From: Panax quinquefolius
Lineage: Eukaryota > Streptophyta > Magnoliopsida > Apiales > Araliaceae
NCBI GenBank assembly: GCA_020205615.1
Contig: CM035168.1
Coordinates: forward strand, 9,924,237 to 9,988,236
Direction of reading: 5' to 3'
DNA length: 64,000 nt
Position 1 is the first letter of the stretch. Every line of letters begins with the position of its first letter. The notes beneath the pieces were generated by a model that saw only the letters and a program-made list of their open reading frames with translations, was not told the DNA's origin and searched no databases. Both the position numbers and the translations under genes were made by a program. This document shows positions 46,757 to 58,999 of the stretch, one piece after another.

Positions 46757-47036
46757 AGTTTTATTTTATTAGTATTATTAATGTAATAAAAACGTAAAAA
46801 GCTTTTATATAAAACAAAATACTTTTATAAAGTTATATGTTTTATTAGACAATAATTAGAATATATTATATTTTATTATGTATAGTGTTTGCATAGTAAA
46901 ATATTTTTAAAAGTTATTCATTTTATTAGATTATAAATAGAATATATTATATTTTATTGTAAACCAATCTGGACCGTCCGTTTAAAGTAAATCGATCTGG
47001 ACCGTTCATGGATTGGTTACTATTCAGTACATTCTT

Positions 47037-47046
47037 CTATAAATAG
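47037..47046 (+). promoter_or_regulatory. TATA box of LTR C
   Basis: CTATAAATAG then AAGCTCATTCC, as in B. Confidence 0.6.
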
Positions 47047-47264
47047 AAGCTCATTCCTTCATTATTTCTTACGAATTCACTGAAACTCTAGAGAGAAAAA
47101 CTGTAGAGAGAATTATTCTTCTATCTTGAGAGTATTTTTTTAGCGTTTAAGAAAGATTTGAGCTTAGTGCAAGTTTCTTCAAGTATATCCTCGCCCTACC
47201 GTCGGAGTACTCTTCTTTATAAGGTAAGGGGTATTATTTTTTTTCCATATTCATGAAGAAAACT

Positions 47265-47760
47265 TTCATTATTCCAAATTTTATTATTCATTTGGAATAA
47301 CTCAGATACGCTGCTACCCTATACTTCGTGAAATTCTTACATTATTCCATTATTTATTATTCTCGCAGAATAACTCTGTCTATCTGGCACCGCATACATG
47401 GTGAAATTATGTTGTTATTCCATTCTTTATTATTCGTTGGAATATCCTGTTTATGCATTTTACGCCGCACTGGTTCCGCCTTTTTATTATTCTCATTGAA
47501 ATATCCTTTCGTATGCGTTTCTGTAAACTTGGTTCCGTTATTTATTGTTATGTTGAATAACTTGCTCTATGCGGTACCGCATGCATGGTGATTTCTGTTG
47601 TTATTCCATTCTTTATTATTCTCATTAAAATATCCCGCTTGGTGCGACATTACTCGACTTGGTTCCGTTATTTATTGTTCTGTTGGAATAACCTGTCTAT
47701 GCGAAGTACCGCATGCATGGTGATTTCTTTTGTTATTCCATTCTTTATTATACTCAATTA
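47265..47760 (+). repeat. Tandem TTATTCC/GGAATAA hairpin array in LTR C
   Basis: About eight imperfect units of roughly 60 bp, same type as 30240-30640. Confidence 0.7.
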
Positions 47761-48755
47761 GTTAATGTTTTAACTTCTATACTCCATGAAATTAGTGGAA
47801 TATCCTTGATATTTGCGCTTCATCCAATATCTTTCATGGAAATATTCTTCTGAGCATTTTTAAATTTTACTCTACAAAGAAGTATCATGTTGAAAATTTG
47901 GACGTTATTAGTTCCTGGATAAATTAATTCTTGAACTTGTTTTATTGAATTCTTATATCATTGTCATCATCCTCATGTTTATAGTTTGTTGAAAGTCATC
48001 TGTGGCCTGTAGTGTATAGATGGACTTGGTATGATTATGACTAGGGATTATTCGGTGTAATCATGACCGTAATGTTACAAAGGATGTGGTAAAAGTCCTC
48101 ATTGGCCCGTAGTGCATTGATGGATAGTTGTTGCCATGATCATGACCATTGATGAATACACGAATATCCTTGGCTCGTAGTGCATGGATAATTTGTGGTT
48201 GTGATACTTATGAATATCCTTGGCCGTAGTGCAAGGATGATGTGGATTATTTATTAAGCTGAGTCCCAGCGATAAAAGTGATGAAAAACATTTTAAATCA
48301 TAAAAGATAGTAGATTTTATTCTCTACTTGACTCTTTTAATGGATTGCATGTTCCGCTGCAGTTAAACTTGATGTCTATTGTATTTTATCGCTTAACAAT
48401 CACAAGACTAATGATAATTTATTCTGCATTATCTTAGTCATAATATTTCTTATTGGGCTAGTTGAGCTCACCCTTTCTTTCACTGTTCTCTTCAGGAAAT
48501 GAGAACGTAGCCGGGACTAGTCGGGGAACGGAGTGACGGTCCAAATGATAGTATTAGTAGTCCTCACTATTCTGTTAAATAGTGTGACAATAAATGTAAT
48601 GAGGACTTATTCTGAGAGTGGATATTGTCTAGAAGACAATATTTGTATTAAAACTCACAGCTTTCTTGTTGTATATTAAAGATTGTATTTGTATTCTGTA
48701 CCATATATTTGACGACTCAGAATAGGTGATGTATACCTATTTTGGGGGCGTCACA

Positions 48756-48775
48756 GTTGGTATCAAAGCTTAGGG
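48756..48775 (+). other. Primer-binding site of element C
   Basis: GTTGGTATCAAAGCTTAGGG directly after the LTR, identical to that of B. Confidence 0.8.
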
Positions 48776-48939
48776 ATATGATCCCTGGCTAAGATGTGAG
48801 ACAAGAACTAGGAGGGGAGAGACGTGGAATTCCTTCGCTAGTATGACCTACCTAAGTTTATTTGGTATTTAATTGGTCGGTCAGAGTATAAGGATAATAT
48901 GTGATATGTTAATTAACCCTTGTTTTGTGGCAGTATTTG

Positions 48940-50140
48940 AATATAGCATCCGAGAATGTTGAGAACATCAATGGAGCATAGGAGACCGTTGAGTCTTCAC
49001 AGATCAATAATCAGGACAATGTGCATTAGGAAGGCGACAATCCTCATGCAAACAACAACACTGACCAAATGATGAACGATGGAATGTTCAGAGGCTTTCG
49101 GTAATTCAAGCAGCATCAGGCAAGAGAGACTCCTGTCCGAAATGCAGGTGTAAACACTTGCAACTCTCGAACGGTCACCGCTAAGCAGTTCAAGGAACTG
49201 GGACCACCGGAGTTTTTTGGAAAGCCAAAACCACTTAAGGCGGAGACGTGGATAAAGCAGATCTGCAAGATATTTGATGTCTTGGGATTCTCCGCGGAGC
49301 AAAAGGTTCCCTTTGCCACCTTCATGTATTGCGTCTTGAGGCGATTCTCGGTGGGAATCAGAAGCGTACTCAACTCCGCCAGATCAAGATGACTTGGGAA
49401 AAGTTCCAAGAATTGTTCAACGATAAGTATTTTCCCGAAAGTATTCTTCACATGAAAGAGGTAGAGTTCATTAAGCTGGAGCAAAACAACATGACCGTGT
49501 CGCAGTACGAGTTGTCCCGGTTTGTGTCCTATTTGGTTGATAATGAGGAGAGAATGACGCGAATGTTTCTAAGAGGTTTGAAACCCGAGATACGTCAATA
49601 TCTTATCTCTCATAAACTGTGTTTGTATTCAGATATTGTTAATAGGGCTCAGTTATTGGAGCGCGATAATGAGTCAACCCAACCAAAAGAGAGCAAATGC
49701 AAAATGATAATACCAAAGTTGATAAAAGTCATCGAGCGGTGATAATAAGCGTGAGTGAATCAACATGCCAGAAATGGTAACCACTTCAGTGGTAATCATG
49801 GCCAAAGCAATAAGAATGGACATTTCAAGAAGAGGAGATTCAACAATGATGGAAAGACGTCAGCATCAGTACCTGTTGTTAAGGAAGGAGAACGACCCCC
49901 TATCATATGCTTCAAATGCGGAGGGGAGGGACACATCACCCAAACTGCGATGCGTCAAAAAATCATGTTATAATTGTGGAAGAGAAGGTCACCTAGCCCG
50001 ATTTTGTCGTTCACCGAAGACAAATTCAGCTAGGATGGAGGCACCAAAGGACGCCCCAGAAAAGTCAAAGCCAATAGTGCAAGGGAGAGCGTTTATCGTG
50101 ACCTCCCAGAAAGTAAGGAACCCGAATGAGGTCATCACAA
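48940..50140 (+). pseudogene. Element C gag
   Basis: The best gag of the window, but in three frames. The usual start ATG (TTTGAAAATG in B and H) is altered to AATATAGC. Core: KQFKELGPPEFFGKPKPLKAE, IKQICKIFDVLGFSAEQKVPFAT (about 49180-49320). After a frame change, WEKFQELFNDKYFPESI, EFIKLEQNNMTVSQYELSRF, MTRMFLRGLKPEIRQYLIS (49329-49742), the retrotrans_gag pattern. Then a basic linker and two knuckles: CFKCGGEGHITQT (fourth Cys lost by a frame change) and an intact CYNCGREGHLARFC at about 49970-50010. Gag forms the particle and binds the RNA. Confidence 0.88.
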
Positions 50141-50616
50141 GTAAGCTTATCATAAACTCTAGCGAAGTATATACCTTATTTGATACCGGTTCTACCCATT
50201 CCTTTATTTCTCCTACTTGCGCTCAACGTTTAAATTTAACTCTGGAGAAATAAGACTTTGACTTATCTGTTGAAACTCCGTTAGGAGAAACCTTCATTAC
50301 ATCCACTGTTTATAAGTCTTGTTTGGTTCAAATCGGTACCTTCACATTACCTGTCGATCTTATTTCATTGAAAATACTTGCATTTGACGTAATTCTAGGG
50401 ATTGATTGGTTAACTACTCATCATGCAAAAATTAATTATTTTCGTAAGGTTGTTAGCTTTCATATTCCTAACCAACCTATTATGCGAATTCCAGCAACCA
50501 AACCATTAAAATCAATCATTGTCATCTCAAGCCATAAAGCTATTCGTTTATTGAAAAACGGATGTCAAGCTTTCTTAGCTCATGTCACGGATCTAAACAA
50601 AATACGCCGCTTTTGA
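50141..50616 (+). pseudogene. Element C protease
   Basis: Same frame as the second zinc knuckle. It has intact DTGSTHSFIS (DTGS at 50182-50193), then a single TAA at 50251-50253 where the H copy has TTA (Leu). It continues LPVDLISLKILAFDVILGIDWLTTHHAKINYFRKVVSFHIPN and NGCQAFLAHV. Apart from the one nonsense change the protease is complete and has the flap/GIDW landmarks. It would cleave the Gag-Pol polyprotein. Confidence 0.87.
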
Positions 50617-50749
50617 ATGATATTTCTATTGTTAATGAATTTCCGACGTATTCCCTGAAGAACTTCCTAGCCTACCCCCAGAACGTGATATTGAATTTTG
50701 TATCGACCTTGAACCCGATACAAAACCCATTTCAAAAGCCCCATATCAA
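50617..50749 (+). pseudogene. Element C protease-RT linker
   Basis: Frame-shifted linker with the [22 protein letters not shown] pattern that precedes RT in plant gypsy elements. An open RT frame starts at 50750. Confidence 0.7.
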
Positions 50750-51595
50750 ATGGCTCCTATTGAACTTCAGGAGTTAAAGACCCAACTGCAGGAATTGTTA
50801 GACATTGGCTTTATTCGTCCTAGTACTTCTCATTGGGGTGCTCCTGTTCTATTCGTGAAGAAGAAAGATGGGAGTATGCGACTTTGTATTGATTATCGGG
50901 AGTTGAATCATGTCACCATCAAAAATAGGTACCCATTGCCACGTATTGATGACCTGTTGCAAGGCGCCAAATTCTTTTCAAAGATTGATCTTCGTTCCGG
51001 ATATCACCAATTGAAGATTAGAACCGATGACATTCCAAAGACGGCTTTCAGAACTCGGTACGGGCATTATGAATTCCTAGACATATCTTTTGGATTGACT
51101 AATGCTCCTGCTGCCTTCATGAAAATGATGAACCGAGTATTCAAGGAATATTTGGATCACTTTGTGGTCGACTTTATTGATGACATCCTTATTTATTCCA
51201 AAAGCCGTGAAGATCATGAGCAACACTTGAGGCTGATACTTCAAAAGCTTCGAGAATATAAGCTTTATGCCTAGTTGAAGAAATGCGAGTTCTGGCTTGA
51301 GGAAGTAGCATTCCTTGGGCACGTGGTATCAAGTCATGGAATATCTGTTGACCCAACAAAGATTGAAGCTATTCAAAGCTAGGAGCAACCTAAATCAGTG
51401 ACTAAAGTACGTAGCTTTCTCGGCTTAGCTAGTTATTATCAGAGATTCGTAGAAGGGTTTTCTCGAATCGCTACTCCCTTAACTCAGCTGACTCGAAAGA
51501 TACAAATTTTGGTTGGAGTAAGGAATGCGAGAAGAGTTTTCAAGAACTCAAGAGGAGGCTCATTTCAGCACCTGTTCTGATAATACCATCTGGCT
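50750..51595 (+). pseudogene. Element C reverse transcriptase
   Basis: The first 174 codons are open from [10 protein letters not shown]. Motifs: [22 protein letters not shown] (residues 19-41), [10 protein letters not shown] (44-53), the catalytic [12 protein letters not shown] with Asp80, [12 protein letters not shown] (113-124), and FIDDILIYS with the catalytic Asp pair at 144-145 (YxDD box, FIDD form usual in gypsy). A TAG at 51272-51274 interrupts before [19 protein letters not shown] second TAG at about 51380 lies where SWEQPKS is expected. [14 protein letters not shown] follows, then a frame change near 51500. It copies the element RNA to DNA. It is the only recognisable RT core in the window. 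Confidence 0.92.
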
Positions 51596-51945
51596 CGGAG
51601 GGATTTGTCATCTACAGTGATGCTTCAGGCAAAGGGTTAGGATGTGTTCTCATGCAACATGGGAAAGTCATAGCCTATGCCTCTCGACAACTCAAAGAAT
51701 ATGAGAGGAATTATCCTACTCATGATCTAGAGTTGGCAGCTGTTGTCTTCGCACTTAAAATTTGGAGGCATTACTTGTATGGGGAGAAAGTGGAGATCTT
51801 TACGGATCATAAAAGCCTTAAATATTTCTTCACTCAAAAGGAACTAAACATGCGACAGCGACGTTGGGCTGAAGAATCAGAAAAGATTATGATTATACCA
51901 TCCAATATCATCCTCGAAAAGCAAGCGTGGTAGTGACGCATTGAG
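51596..51945 (+). pseudogene. Element C RNase H
   Basis: Reads [20 protein letters not shown] with the first catalytic Asp, [38 protein letters not shown] with the catalytic Glu, and [26 protein letters not shown] with the next Asp. After QRRW the frame drifts by one or two indels (expected LELLKDYD). RNase H removes the RNA strand during reverse transcription. Open over 51652-51933. Confidence 0.88.
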
Positions 51946-52190
51946 TAGTAAGATCATATGCGTACGAAAAGCGATATTGTCAACGTAAAGGCCCATTTTG
52001 TATGACTTGTAAAGGATGGAGATAGAGATAAAGACTCCAGGGACCCAAGTGATGATGGCGAATATACGAGTGGAACCAACTTTAATCGATAAAGTTAAAG
52101 CTGCTCAAGCTGCAGACCTGGAGCTGATGCATATGAGGAAGAAAGTACGAAAAGGTGCTATGCCGGAAGCAAGAATCGATGAATAAGGAA
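51946..52190 (+). pseudogene. Element C integrase N-terminal stub
   Basis: Frameshifted end of RNase H, then IKTPGTQV...PTLIDKVKAAQAADLELMHMRKKV, the start of the integrase region also seen in B. It breaks at about 52190 into the inverted LTR fragment M. Integrase core, tail and 3' LTR are missing. Confidence 0.7.
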
Positions 52191-53634
52191 CTAACCTAAG
52201 CACCCTATTTATAGGAAAATGCTTAGAACACCAAAATTGAAAAATTAATAAAATAATATATTATAAAAATAATTTTACGCCCACCCTTGAAAATCAGATT
52301 TCAGCACACCAGTGGGGCCTACAAACATAAAAAAAATGTTTTTCATAAAAAAATATTTATAACCTTAAAATCAATTCAGACCCAATATTCCGGAACTTCA
52401 ATAATTCATAATAAATAGCCCTTTAATTAGAAAAATACGAATTTTATGTCCATTCCATAGGAAATTTAATTATCTACAACTTTGTAGAAGAAAGTTTTTC
52501 CAAATTCTAAACGAAAAATGACCGAAATCCACATACGGATGATCTTGCATTTATAATCAAATTTCTGTCAAAAATAGGGCCCACCAACATATTTAACATA
52601 TTTTTAGCATTTATTGTAATAAAATACTCCGGGCCCAATTTGCTCTTTTCCTCCTCATTTATTCATATATCGTGCATTCATTGTAAAAATATCACCGTTA
52701 TTATATTATTATATTATTACATCATACATTTATAATGTAATATAATAATATAGATAAAATATCAATTTTCAACAATTGTCACTTTTCTAAAAATTCCTCC
52801 ATTCCGGCAAAAAATATTAATAAAATACCTCAAAGATTAATTTCATCATTTATATCCATATAGAATAAATATTTTCTTATTATTTTTATTAATAATTAAT
52901 TATTCATAAATAGTATTACAGAATCACAATAATGACAACCAGATTGTTTCCAGAAAAGATGGGACTTTCCGATAAGGATTTCTCCATACTGGTGCGCAAT
53001 TAGGTGACCAAACCCCTTTCCTAGACAGAACTTCCTTAGACATTGCCAATAATGCTATCTAATAATATTATTTAAATAATATGAATTATTGATATGATAA
53101 TGAAAAATACTGTGCAATGACAATTATTGAATCAACAATATAAAATATCAACGTAGCAATTATTGAATCAATAAAATAAAATATTGAACAATAATTACAC
53201 AAATAATTATTGAGTAGTGACATCTTACGTAAGAATCAATAATTAGAATTATTGTGCAATATCGTGTGCTACTGTGCAACACCTCGTATTACTGTATTTT
53301 AACCATCGGTATTCCAACAGTTTTAACGGTAACTACGCCGTTATTTATAAAAAAAAAAAACTCATACTTGTCATTTTCTTCATTCGACAATTTTTCGTTA
53401 TGGGGCCCATAAATGTCTGTGCCGTCGTACGAATATTCCCCGACAGGAAGAATATTCCACGACCAAACAAATATTCCCCGACAACAATGAGTATTTTATA
53501 ACCACTTGCCTATTTAAAATATTTGCGCATTTTACCCGTAACTAACCACATTAATCAAATCAACCCCTTACTATTTCAAAATAATAAATAGAAGAAATTC
53601 TATTTTATTCAAAAATAAAATTTGGGGTCTTACA
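52191..53634 (-). mobile_element. M: A-type LTR fragment, minus orientation
   Basis: Inverse of the first half of the A-type LTR. On the minus strand it runs from TGTAAGACCCC at 53634 through the GAATATTCG cluster (about 53420-53480) to the TATA box (52205-52214) and stops just beyond it. The 3' half is missing. The break coincides with the end of C, so a deletion joined the two elements. No target duplication. Confidence 0.82.
52205..52214 (-). promoter_or_regulatory. TATA box of LTR fragment M
   Basis: CTATAAATAG on the minus strand followed by GGTGCTTAGG, as in A. Confidence 0.5.
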
Positions 53635-53782
53635 CAATTTATAAACATAAAAGGTTCCATTATAGTCTTAATTTGGAAATTAGTCTATGCTGATAATTAA
53701 ATCAAAAAATCCAATAATAGCCATCACAATTAAATTACAAACTGAATAAGAGATGGAAAGAAAAACTATGTGAAAGCTCTCC
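53635..53782. other. Non-LTR DNA left of solo LTR N
   Basis: About 150 bp of AT-rich DNA that continues at 56559 once N is removed. No coding signal. Confidence 0.6.
53778..53782. repeat. Target-site duplication of N (left copy)
   Basis: TCTCC, repeated at 56559-56563. Confidence 0.92.
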
Positions 53783-54579
53783 TGTAAGACCCCAAATTTT
53801 ATGAAATGAAAGTATTCAATCTTCGCATAATTATTATTTTATTTAGTAAATGGTTAAATTGATAAAAGGTTAAAGTTAAGGGTGATATGTGAAATTTTTT
53901 GCAAAGTAAGCAAGTTGTCATAAAATATTCATTTTATCAGGGAATATTTGCACAACGACATAATCATTGGTGGACCCCACAACGAAATTACTGTCGGAGT
54001 TAGAAAACGACATAAATATCTTTTTTTAAAAATAACGGCGGAAGTTTTACCGTTAAATCGTTGAAATACCCGTGATAAAGTACAAGAATACGCTGGGTCG
54101 TGATAAGAAGACACACTAGATTTGATGCTTACGTGAGAAGTCACTCGCTTATACTCAATTATTGCTACAAAGAATTGCTACATAGTATCTCACATTATTG
54201 ATTCAATTGTTGTCACAGTATCATCTGCACAATATTTTATATTATTAAATCAATAATTGAGATGACAAGTTATTCATATTAATATTTGTATTATTGATAA
54301 TATCTAGAAAGTTCTGTCGAGGAAAGGGATTTGGTCACTTAATTGCGCGCCAATAGGGAGAAATCTTTATCGGAAAGCCCCCTCTTTCCTAGGAATGATC
54401 TGGTTGTTGATATTGCAATTTATATTATCAATGAATAATTGTTGTTTAAAATTATGTTTTGTGAAGCCAAGTGAATTGAATTAAATAGAGGGGATTATTA
54501 TAAAGTATTTGTTGTAAGTTTGGCGTATTATTTGGACCCTCACTTACTCATTTTTCAAAATAATCGGTAGAAAGTTATT

Positions 54580-54581
<2 letters not shown>

Positions 54582-54621
<40 letters not shown>

Positions 54622-54790
54622 AGTTTGTGTGTGCTGCGCGTGTGTGTGTGGGGGTGTGCGGGTGTGCGGGTGTAGTAGTGGTGATAATATGAAAGTGATG
54701 GGTGTGTGTGTGGTGGTGGTGATAGTATGAAAGTGATGTGTGTGTATATAGTGGTGGTGGGTGAAAATAATGGGTGTATATAGTAAAATT
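54582..54790. repeat. (TA)n and GT-rich minisatellite in LTR N
   Basis: TA run to about 54614, then GTGTGTGG, GGTGGTGG and TATGAAAGTGATG units. The H counterpart is 59784-60027. Confidence 0.85.
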
Positions 54791-54882
54791 ATATTTTTAA
54801 AAAAATTCGCCGGTTGAGCGCCCATGATTTCCTGCACTATGCGTCCGTGATTTTATTTTCTAAATAGTATCCTTCCATTCTC

Positions 54883-54892
54883 CTATAAATAG
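54883..54892 (+). promoter_or_regulatory. TATA box of solo LTR N
   Basis: CTATAAATAG followed by GATGCTTAG. Confidence 0.55.
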
Positions 54893-55127
54893 GATGCTTA
54901 GTTTAGAATTGAAAATCACACTAGAATCAAAGAATTCTTCTTCTATAATATTGAGCGTATTTCTTTTGAATTTAAGGAAGCTTTGAGTGTAAAAAATAGT
55001 GAAAGTTTTCTTCAAGAATATCCCCGTCCTACCAGTCAAAATTACTTTCTTTTTAAGGTAAGAGATATTATTTATTTCATATTTGCTTACGATATTCTTT
55101 TTCGCATTCGTAAGGAATTTTATTTTC

Positions 55128-55260
55128 GTTCAATATTCGTAAAGAATATTATTTTTGTTCAATATTCGTAATAAATATTATTTTCTTTCAATATTTGTAG
55201 GAATATTATTTTCGTTCAACAATTGTAAGATATGTTATTTTTGTTCAATATTCCTAAGAA
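55128..55260 (+). repeat. GAATATTATTTTCGTTCAA tandem in LTR N
   Basis: About four units of 28-32 bp containing AATATTCGTAA and TTTTCGTTCAA; the H counterpart is at about 60440-60590. Confidence 0.75.
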
Positions 55261-56558
55261 ATAATATTTTCTTCCATACTCTGTAGTATGTAAGTAATAT
55301 TATTTCGTTTCAGATTTTGAATTCTACACTCATTTTGTTAATGTATGACATCTATACTCCTTGAAATTAGTAGAAAATCCTTGAAATTTGCGCTTCATCT
55401 AGTAACTTTTCATGAAAATATTATTCTGAGCATTCTTGATAATTTTTAATCTTTTCATGCTGGGGTACTATTCACGGGGTACTATTCCTGAAGTACTATT
55501 CACGGGGTACTATTTACTTAGGTACTGTTCACCTGGGGTACTATTCATGATAAAAATTAATTTCTTTTCGGTCCAAATTATTTTTGATACAATATTATTC
55601 TTGAATTTTACTCCACAAAAAAGTATCATGTTGACAATTTGGACATTATTGAATTCTAGATAAATTAAATTATAAAATCTTTAAAATTTATCCTTGCTCT
55701 CATTTAATTGAATTCTTATATCATTGTCATCATACTCCTGCTTATGATGTGGTAAAAGTCATCTTTGACCCGTAGTGCATAGATGAACGTTTGATTGGTA
55801 TGATTATGACAAGGGATCATTCGGTATAATCATGACATGTAATGTTACAAATGATGTGGTAAAAGTTCTCATTGGCCCATAGTGTATTGATGGACAGTTG
55901 TTGGCATGATCATGACCATTGGTGATAACACAAATATCCTTGGCCCGTAGTGCATGGATAATTCGTGGATGTGATACTAATGAATATCCTTGGTCCGTAG
56001 TGCATGGATAATTCAGTGATGTGGATTATTTATTAAGATGAGTCTCAGCGATAAAAGTGATGACAAACTCTTAAATCATAGAAGATAGTAGATTTCATGC
56101 TCTACTTGACTCTTCTAATGGATTGCTTGTTTCACTGCAGTTAAACTTGATGTTTATTATATTTTATCAGTTTAACACTGTTGAAGGCTAACGATAATTT
56201 ATTCTGCATTATCTTAGTTATAATATTTCTTACTGGGCTAGTTGAGCTCACCCTTTTGCTTTCATTGTTCTCTTCAGGAAATGAGAACGTAGCCGGGACT
56301 AGTCGGGAAATGGAGTGATGGCCCGAGATGGTAGTTATAGTAGTCCTCACTATTTTATAAAATAGTGTGATAATAATTACAATAAGGACTCCATTTGAGT
56401 TTAGATATTGTCTAGAAGATAATATTCGTGTTAGAACTCTCAACTATGTTTTGTCGTATTTTGCATGACAATTGTATAATTAAGTCTGTATTTGTATTCA
56501 ATACCATGCATTTAGTAACTTAGAATGGGTGATGTATACCTATTTTGGGGGCGTCACA

Positions 56559-57112
56559 TCTCCAATCTTCACTCTTCCATTTGAATCTCCTTGTAATACT
56601 TAAGAATAACAATATATCAAGTTTAATCATTTCTAAATCATTGATTTCGTCATTGAGTTGAGTCACCGTGAGTCAGGTGTAAGAGGTGACATGACCCACG
56701 TGTCAGCGACCACCAATAGCGACCGACGTAGTCGCTAATACCATTGAGCCATTTTCGATCGCTGAAAAGGATTAACGACTGCATGCGGTCGCTAATGATT
56801 ATTTTTTTTTCAAAAATTAATTATTTTGTGAATTTCCCAATTTTTTACCTGCTTTATATCCCAACACATAAAAATATATATAAATAAACCAACATTCGTA
56901 CAAATTCATCGATATCCATATATGTATATATATACAATTTAATTAAACCAGCATAGTAATATAAACATCCACACATACTGTGCTCATATATATAAATAAG
57001 TACTGTTCGAGTAAAACTTATATACAAATGTCATAACGTACAATATAAACATGCATTCAATTATTCATTGGTAAAAATAATAATCAAATGTCGATTAACA
57101 AGACAAAGAAGG
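56559..57112. repeat. Non-LTR DNA with CACTA-like subterminal repeats
   Basis: Begins with the TCTCC duplication of N. At 56690-56805 the motifs AGCGACCACC, TAGCGACCGACG, AGTCGCTAAT and GCGGTCGCTAATG recur in both orientations, like 961-1275. They end in a T-run, as the right end of a CACTA element might. No terminal repeat is intact. It could be the right end of the CACTA element whose genes lie at 7.8-9.37 kb, split by the LTR nest, but this is speculation. Confidence 0.4.
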
Positions 57113-58255
57113 TGTGACGCCCCCAAAATAGGTATACACAACCCATTCTGAGTCACCAAATACATGTTACAGAATTCAAATACAAACTTAATTATACAAT
57201 TTTCGTGTAAAATACGACAAAACATAAGCTGAGAGTTTTAACACGAATATTATCTCCTAGACAATATCCAAACTCAAATGGAGTCCTCATTAGAATTATT
57301 ATCAAACTATTTTATAAAATAGTGAGGACTACTATAGCCACCATCTCGGACCGTCACTCCATTCCCCGACTAATCACGGCTATGTTCTAATTTCCTGAAA
57401 AAAAACAATGAAAGCAAAGGGTGAGCTCAACTAGCCCAGTAAAGAATATTTTGACTAAGATAATGCAGAATAAATTATCGTTAGCCTTCAACCGTGTAAT
57501 ACTGATAGAATACAATAGACAACAAGTTTAACTGCAGCAGAACAAGCAATCCATTAGAAGAGTCAAGTAGATCATGATGTCTACTATCTTCTATAATTTA
57601 AAAGTTCATCAACAATATTTTATATCTGTAACACATCTCAATAAATAATTCACATCACCGAATTATCCATGCAGTACGGGACAAGGATATTCGTTAGTAT
57701 CACATCCATGAATTATCATGCACTTCGGGCCAAGGATATTCATTAGTATCACATCCACGAATCATCCATGCACTACGGGCCAAGGATATTCGTTATTATC
57801 ACCAGTGGTCATGATCATGCCAACAACTATCCATCAATGCTCTAAGGGCCAATGAGGACTTTTACTACATCATTTGTAACATTGCAGGTCATGATTATAC
57901 CGATACATAATTCCTGGTTATAATCATACCAATCAATAGTCCATCTATGCACTACGGGCCAAAGATGACTTTGATCACTATATAAGCATGAGGATGATAA
58001 TAATGATATAAGTATCAATCAAACGAAATTAAGGATAAATATTAAAGATTTTTAATGTATCCAGAGTTTAAAAATGTCCAAATTGTCAACATGATAACTG
58101 CTTTGTGAAGTAAAATTCAAGAATAATATTGTATTAAAAATAATTTGAACAGAAAAGAAATTAATTTTTATCATAAATAGTACCCCGGGTGAATAGTACC
58201 CGAGTGAATAGTACCCTGTGAATAGTACTTTATGAATAATAACCAGGAAAAAGAA
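57113..58255 (-). mobile_element. Element G LTR, 3' part, minus orientation
   Basis: TGTGACGCCCCC start (inverse LTR end), conserved 3' block, GTAGTGCA-loop hairpins (57665-57970), and the start of the TACTATTCAC array (58180-58240). It then runs without an LTR start or polypurine tract into pol at about 58256, so the 5' half of this LTR has been deleted. Confidence 0.8.
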
Positions 58256-58999
58256 ATGTCGAAGAGGTGAGGATACCTTGATTTTATTTCAGATTCTAAC
58301 TCCCAAGTCATTTCCTCAACATCATGGTTTCTCCACAAAACATTGACTTGAGGTATAACCTTTGAGCGTAGAATATGTTCTTTCTTATCCAAGATTTTAA
58401 TAGGTACCTCTTCATACATTAAATCTTCCGCTATCTCGTCTAGTTCTAATTTAATAATGTGGTTCGGGTCTTCAACATATTTACGCAACATAGATATGTG
58501 AAAAATGTTATGAACACGAGACATACTTGGAGATAAAGTGAGTCTATAGGCCATAGTTCCTACTCGATCGAGGATTTCAAATGGGCAAATGAATTGAGGA
58601 TTGAGTTTTCCTCACTTTTCAAATCTCGTAAATCCATTCCATGGAGCAACACGTAACAACACATGATCTCCAACATTGAATTCCACATCCCTTCGATGAA
58701 GATCAACATAACTCTTTTGTCGAACTTCTAAGGTTTTTATACGTTGTTGGATCATTTCAATCTTTTCCTTAGTCATGCATACCAATTTCGGTCCCAACAA
58801 CGTTGCTTAATTCACCCACCTCGTCCCAACATACTGGAGAACGACACTTGCATCCATACAATGCCTCAAATGGAGTCATGCCTATACTTTCTTGATAACT
58901 GTTGTTGTAGGAGAATTCCACTAATGGCAAGAACTTGTCCCAACTTTTTTTGAAGTCTAGGACACAGAGTCTTAATAGATCTTCAAGAGTTTGAATAGT
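58256..58999 (-). pseudogene. Element G integrase C-terminus with chromodomain-like tail
   Basis: On the minus strand from 58999: [49 protein letters not shown] (end of the integrase core). Then VRQKSYVDLHRRDVEFNVGDHVLLRVAPWNG, a break, and MAYRLTLSPSMSRVHNIFHISMLRKYVEDPNHIIKLE. Last come YEEVPIKILDKKEHILRSKVIPQVNVLW, EEMTWELE and YPHLFD. The last 127-codon frame runs on into LTR sequence because of the deletion at 58255. A better-preserved version of the tail in A and E. It is cut at 58999 by LTR H. Confidence 0.85.
58995..58999. repeat. Expected target-site flank of H (left)
   Basis: ATAGT precedes LTR H. The partner would lie after the 3' LTR of H, which is not in the window. Confidence 0.4.

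Larger units (their letters stand above)
46270..48755 (+). mobile_element. Element C 5' LTR (2486 bp)
   Basis: TGTAAGACCCC...GGGGGCGTCACA followed by a PBS. GAATATTCG cluster at 46405-46445, TA run at about 46722-46750, TATA at 47037, AAG|GTAAGGGG donor at 47221-47230. Hairpin array at 47265-47760, GTAGTGCA-loop stem-loops at 48000-48245. The TACTATTCAC array present in the other LTRs is essentially missing. Confidence 0.9.
47224..48933 (+). other. Putative leader intron of element C
   Basis: Donor AAG|GTAAGGGG in the LTR, acceptor TTGTTTTGTGGCAG at 48920-48933 after a TTAAC branch-point-like motif. Same layout as in B and H. Inferred. Confidence 0.4.
53783..56558 (+). mobile_element. Solo LTR N (2776 bp)
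   Basis: TGTAAGACCCC...GGGGGCGTCACA with TCTCC on both sides and no internal sequence. Contains a TA run and GT-rich minisatellite (54582-54790), TATA at 54883, AAG|GTAAGAG donor at 55055-55064, a CAATATTCGTAAGGAATATT tandem (55128-55260), the ACTATTCACGGG array (55466-55552) and GTAGTGCA-loop hairpins (55760-56010). Closely similar to LTR H. Confidence 0.94.

Noticed and set aside
54544..54837. 97-codon minus-strand frame
   Set aside because: Translation of the GT-rich minisatellite and TA run in LTR N.
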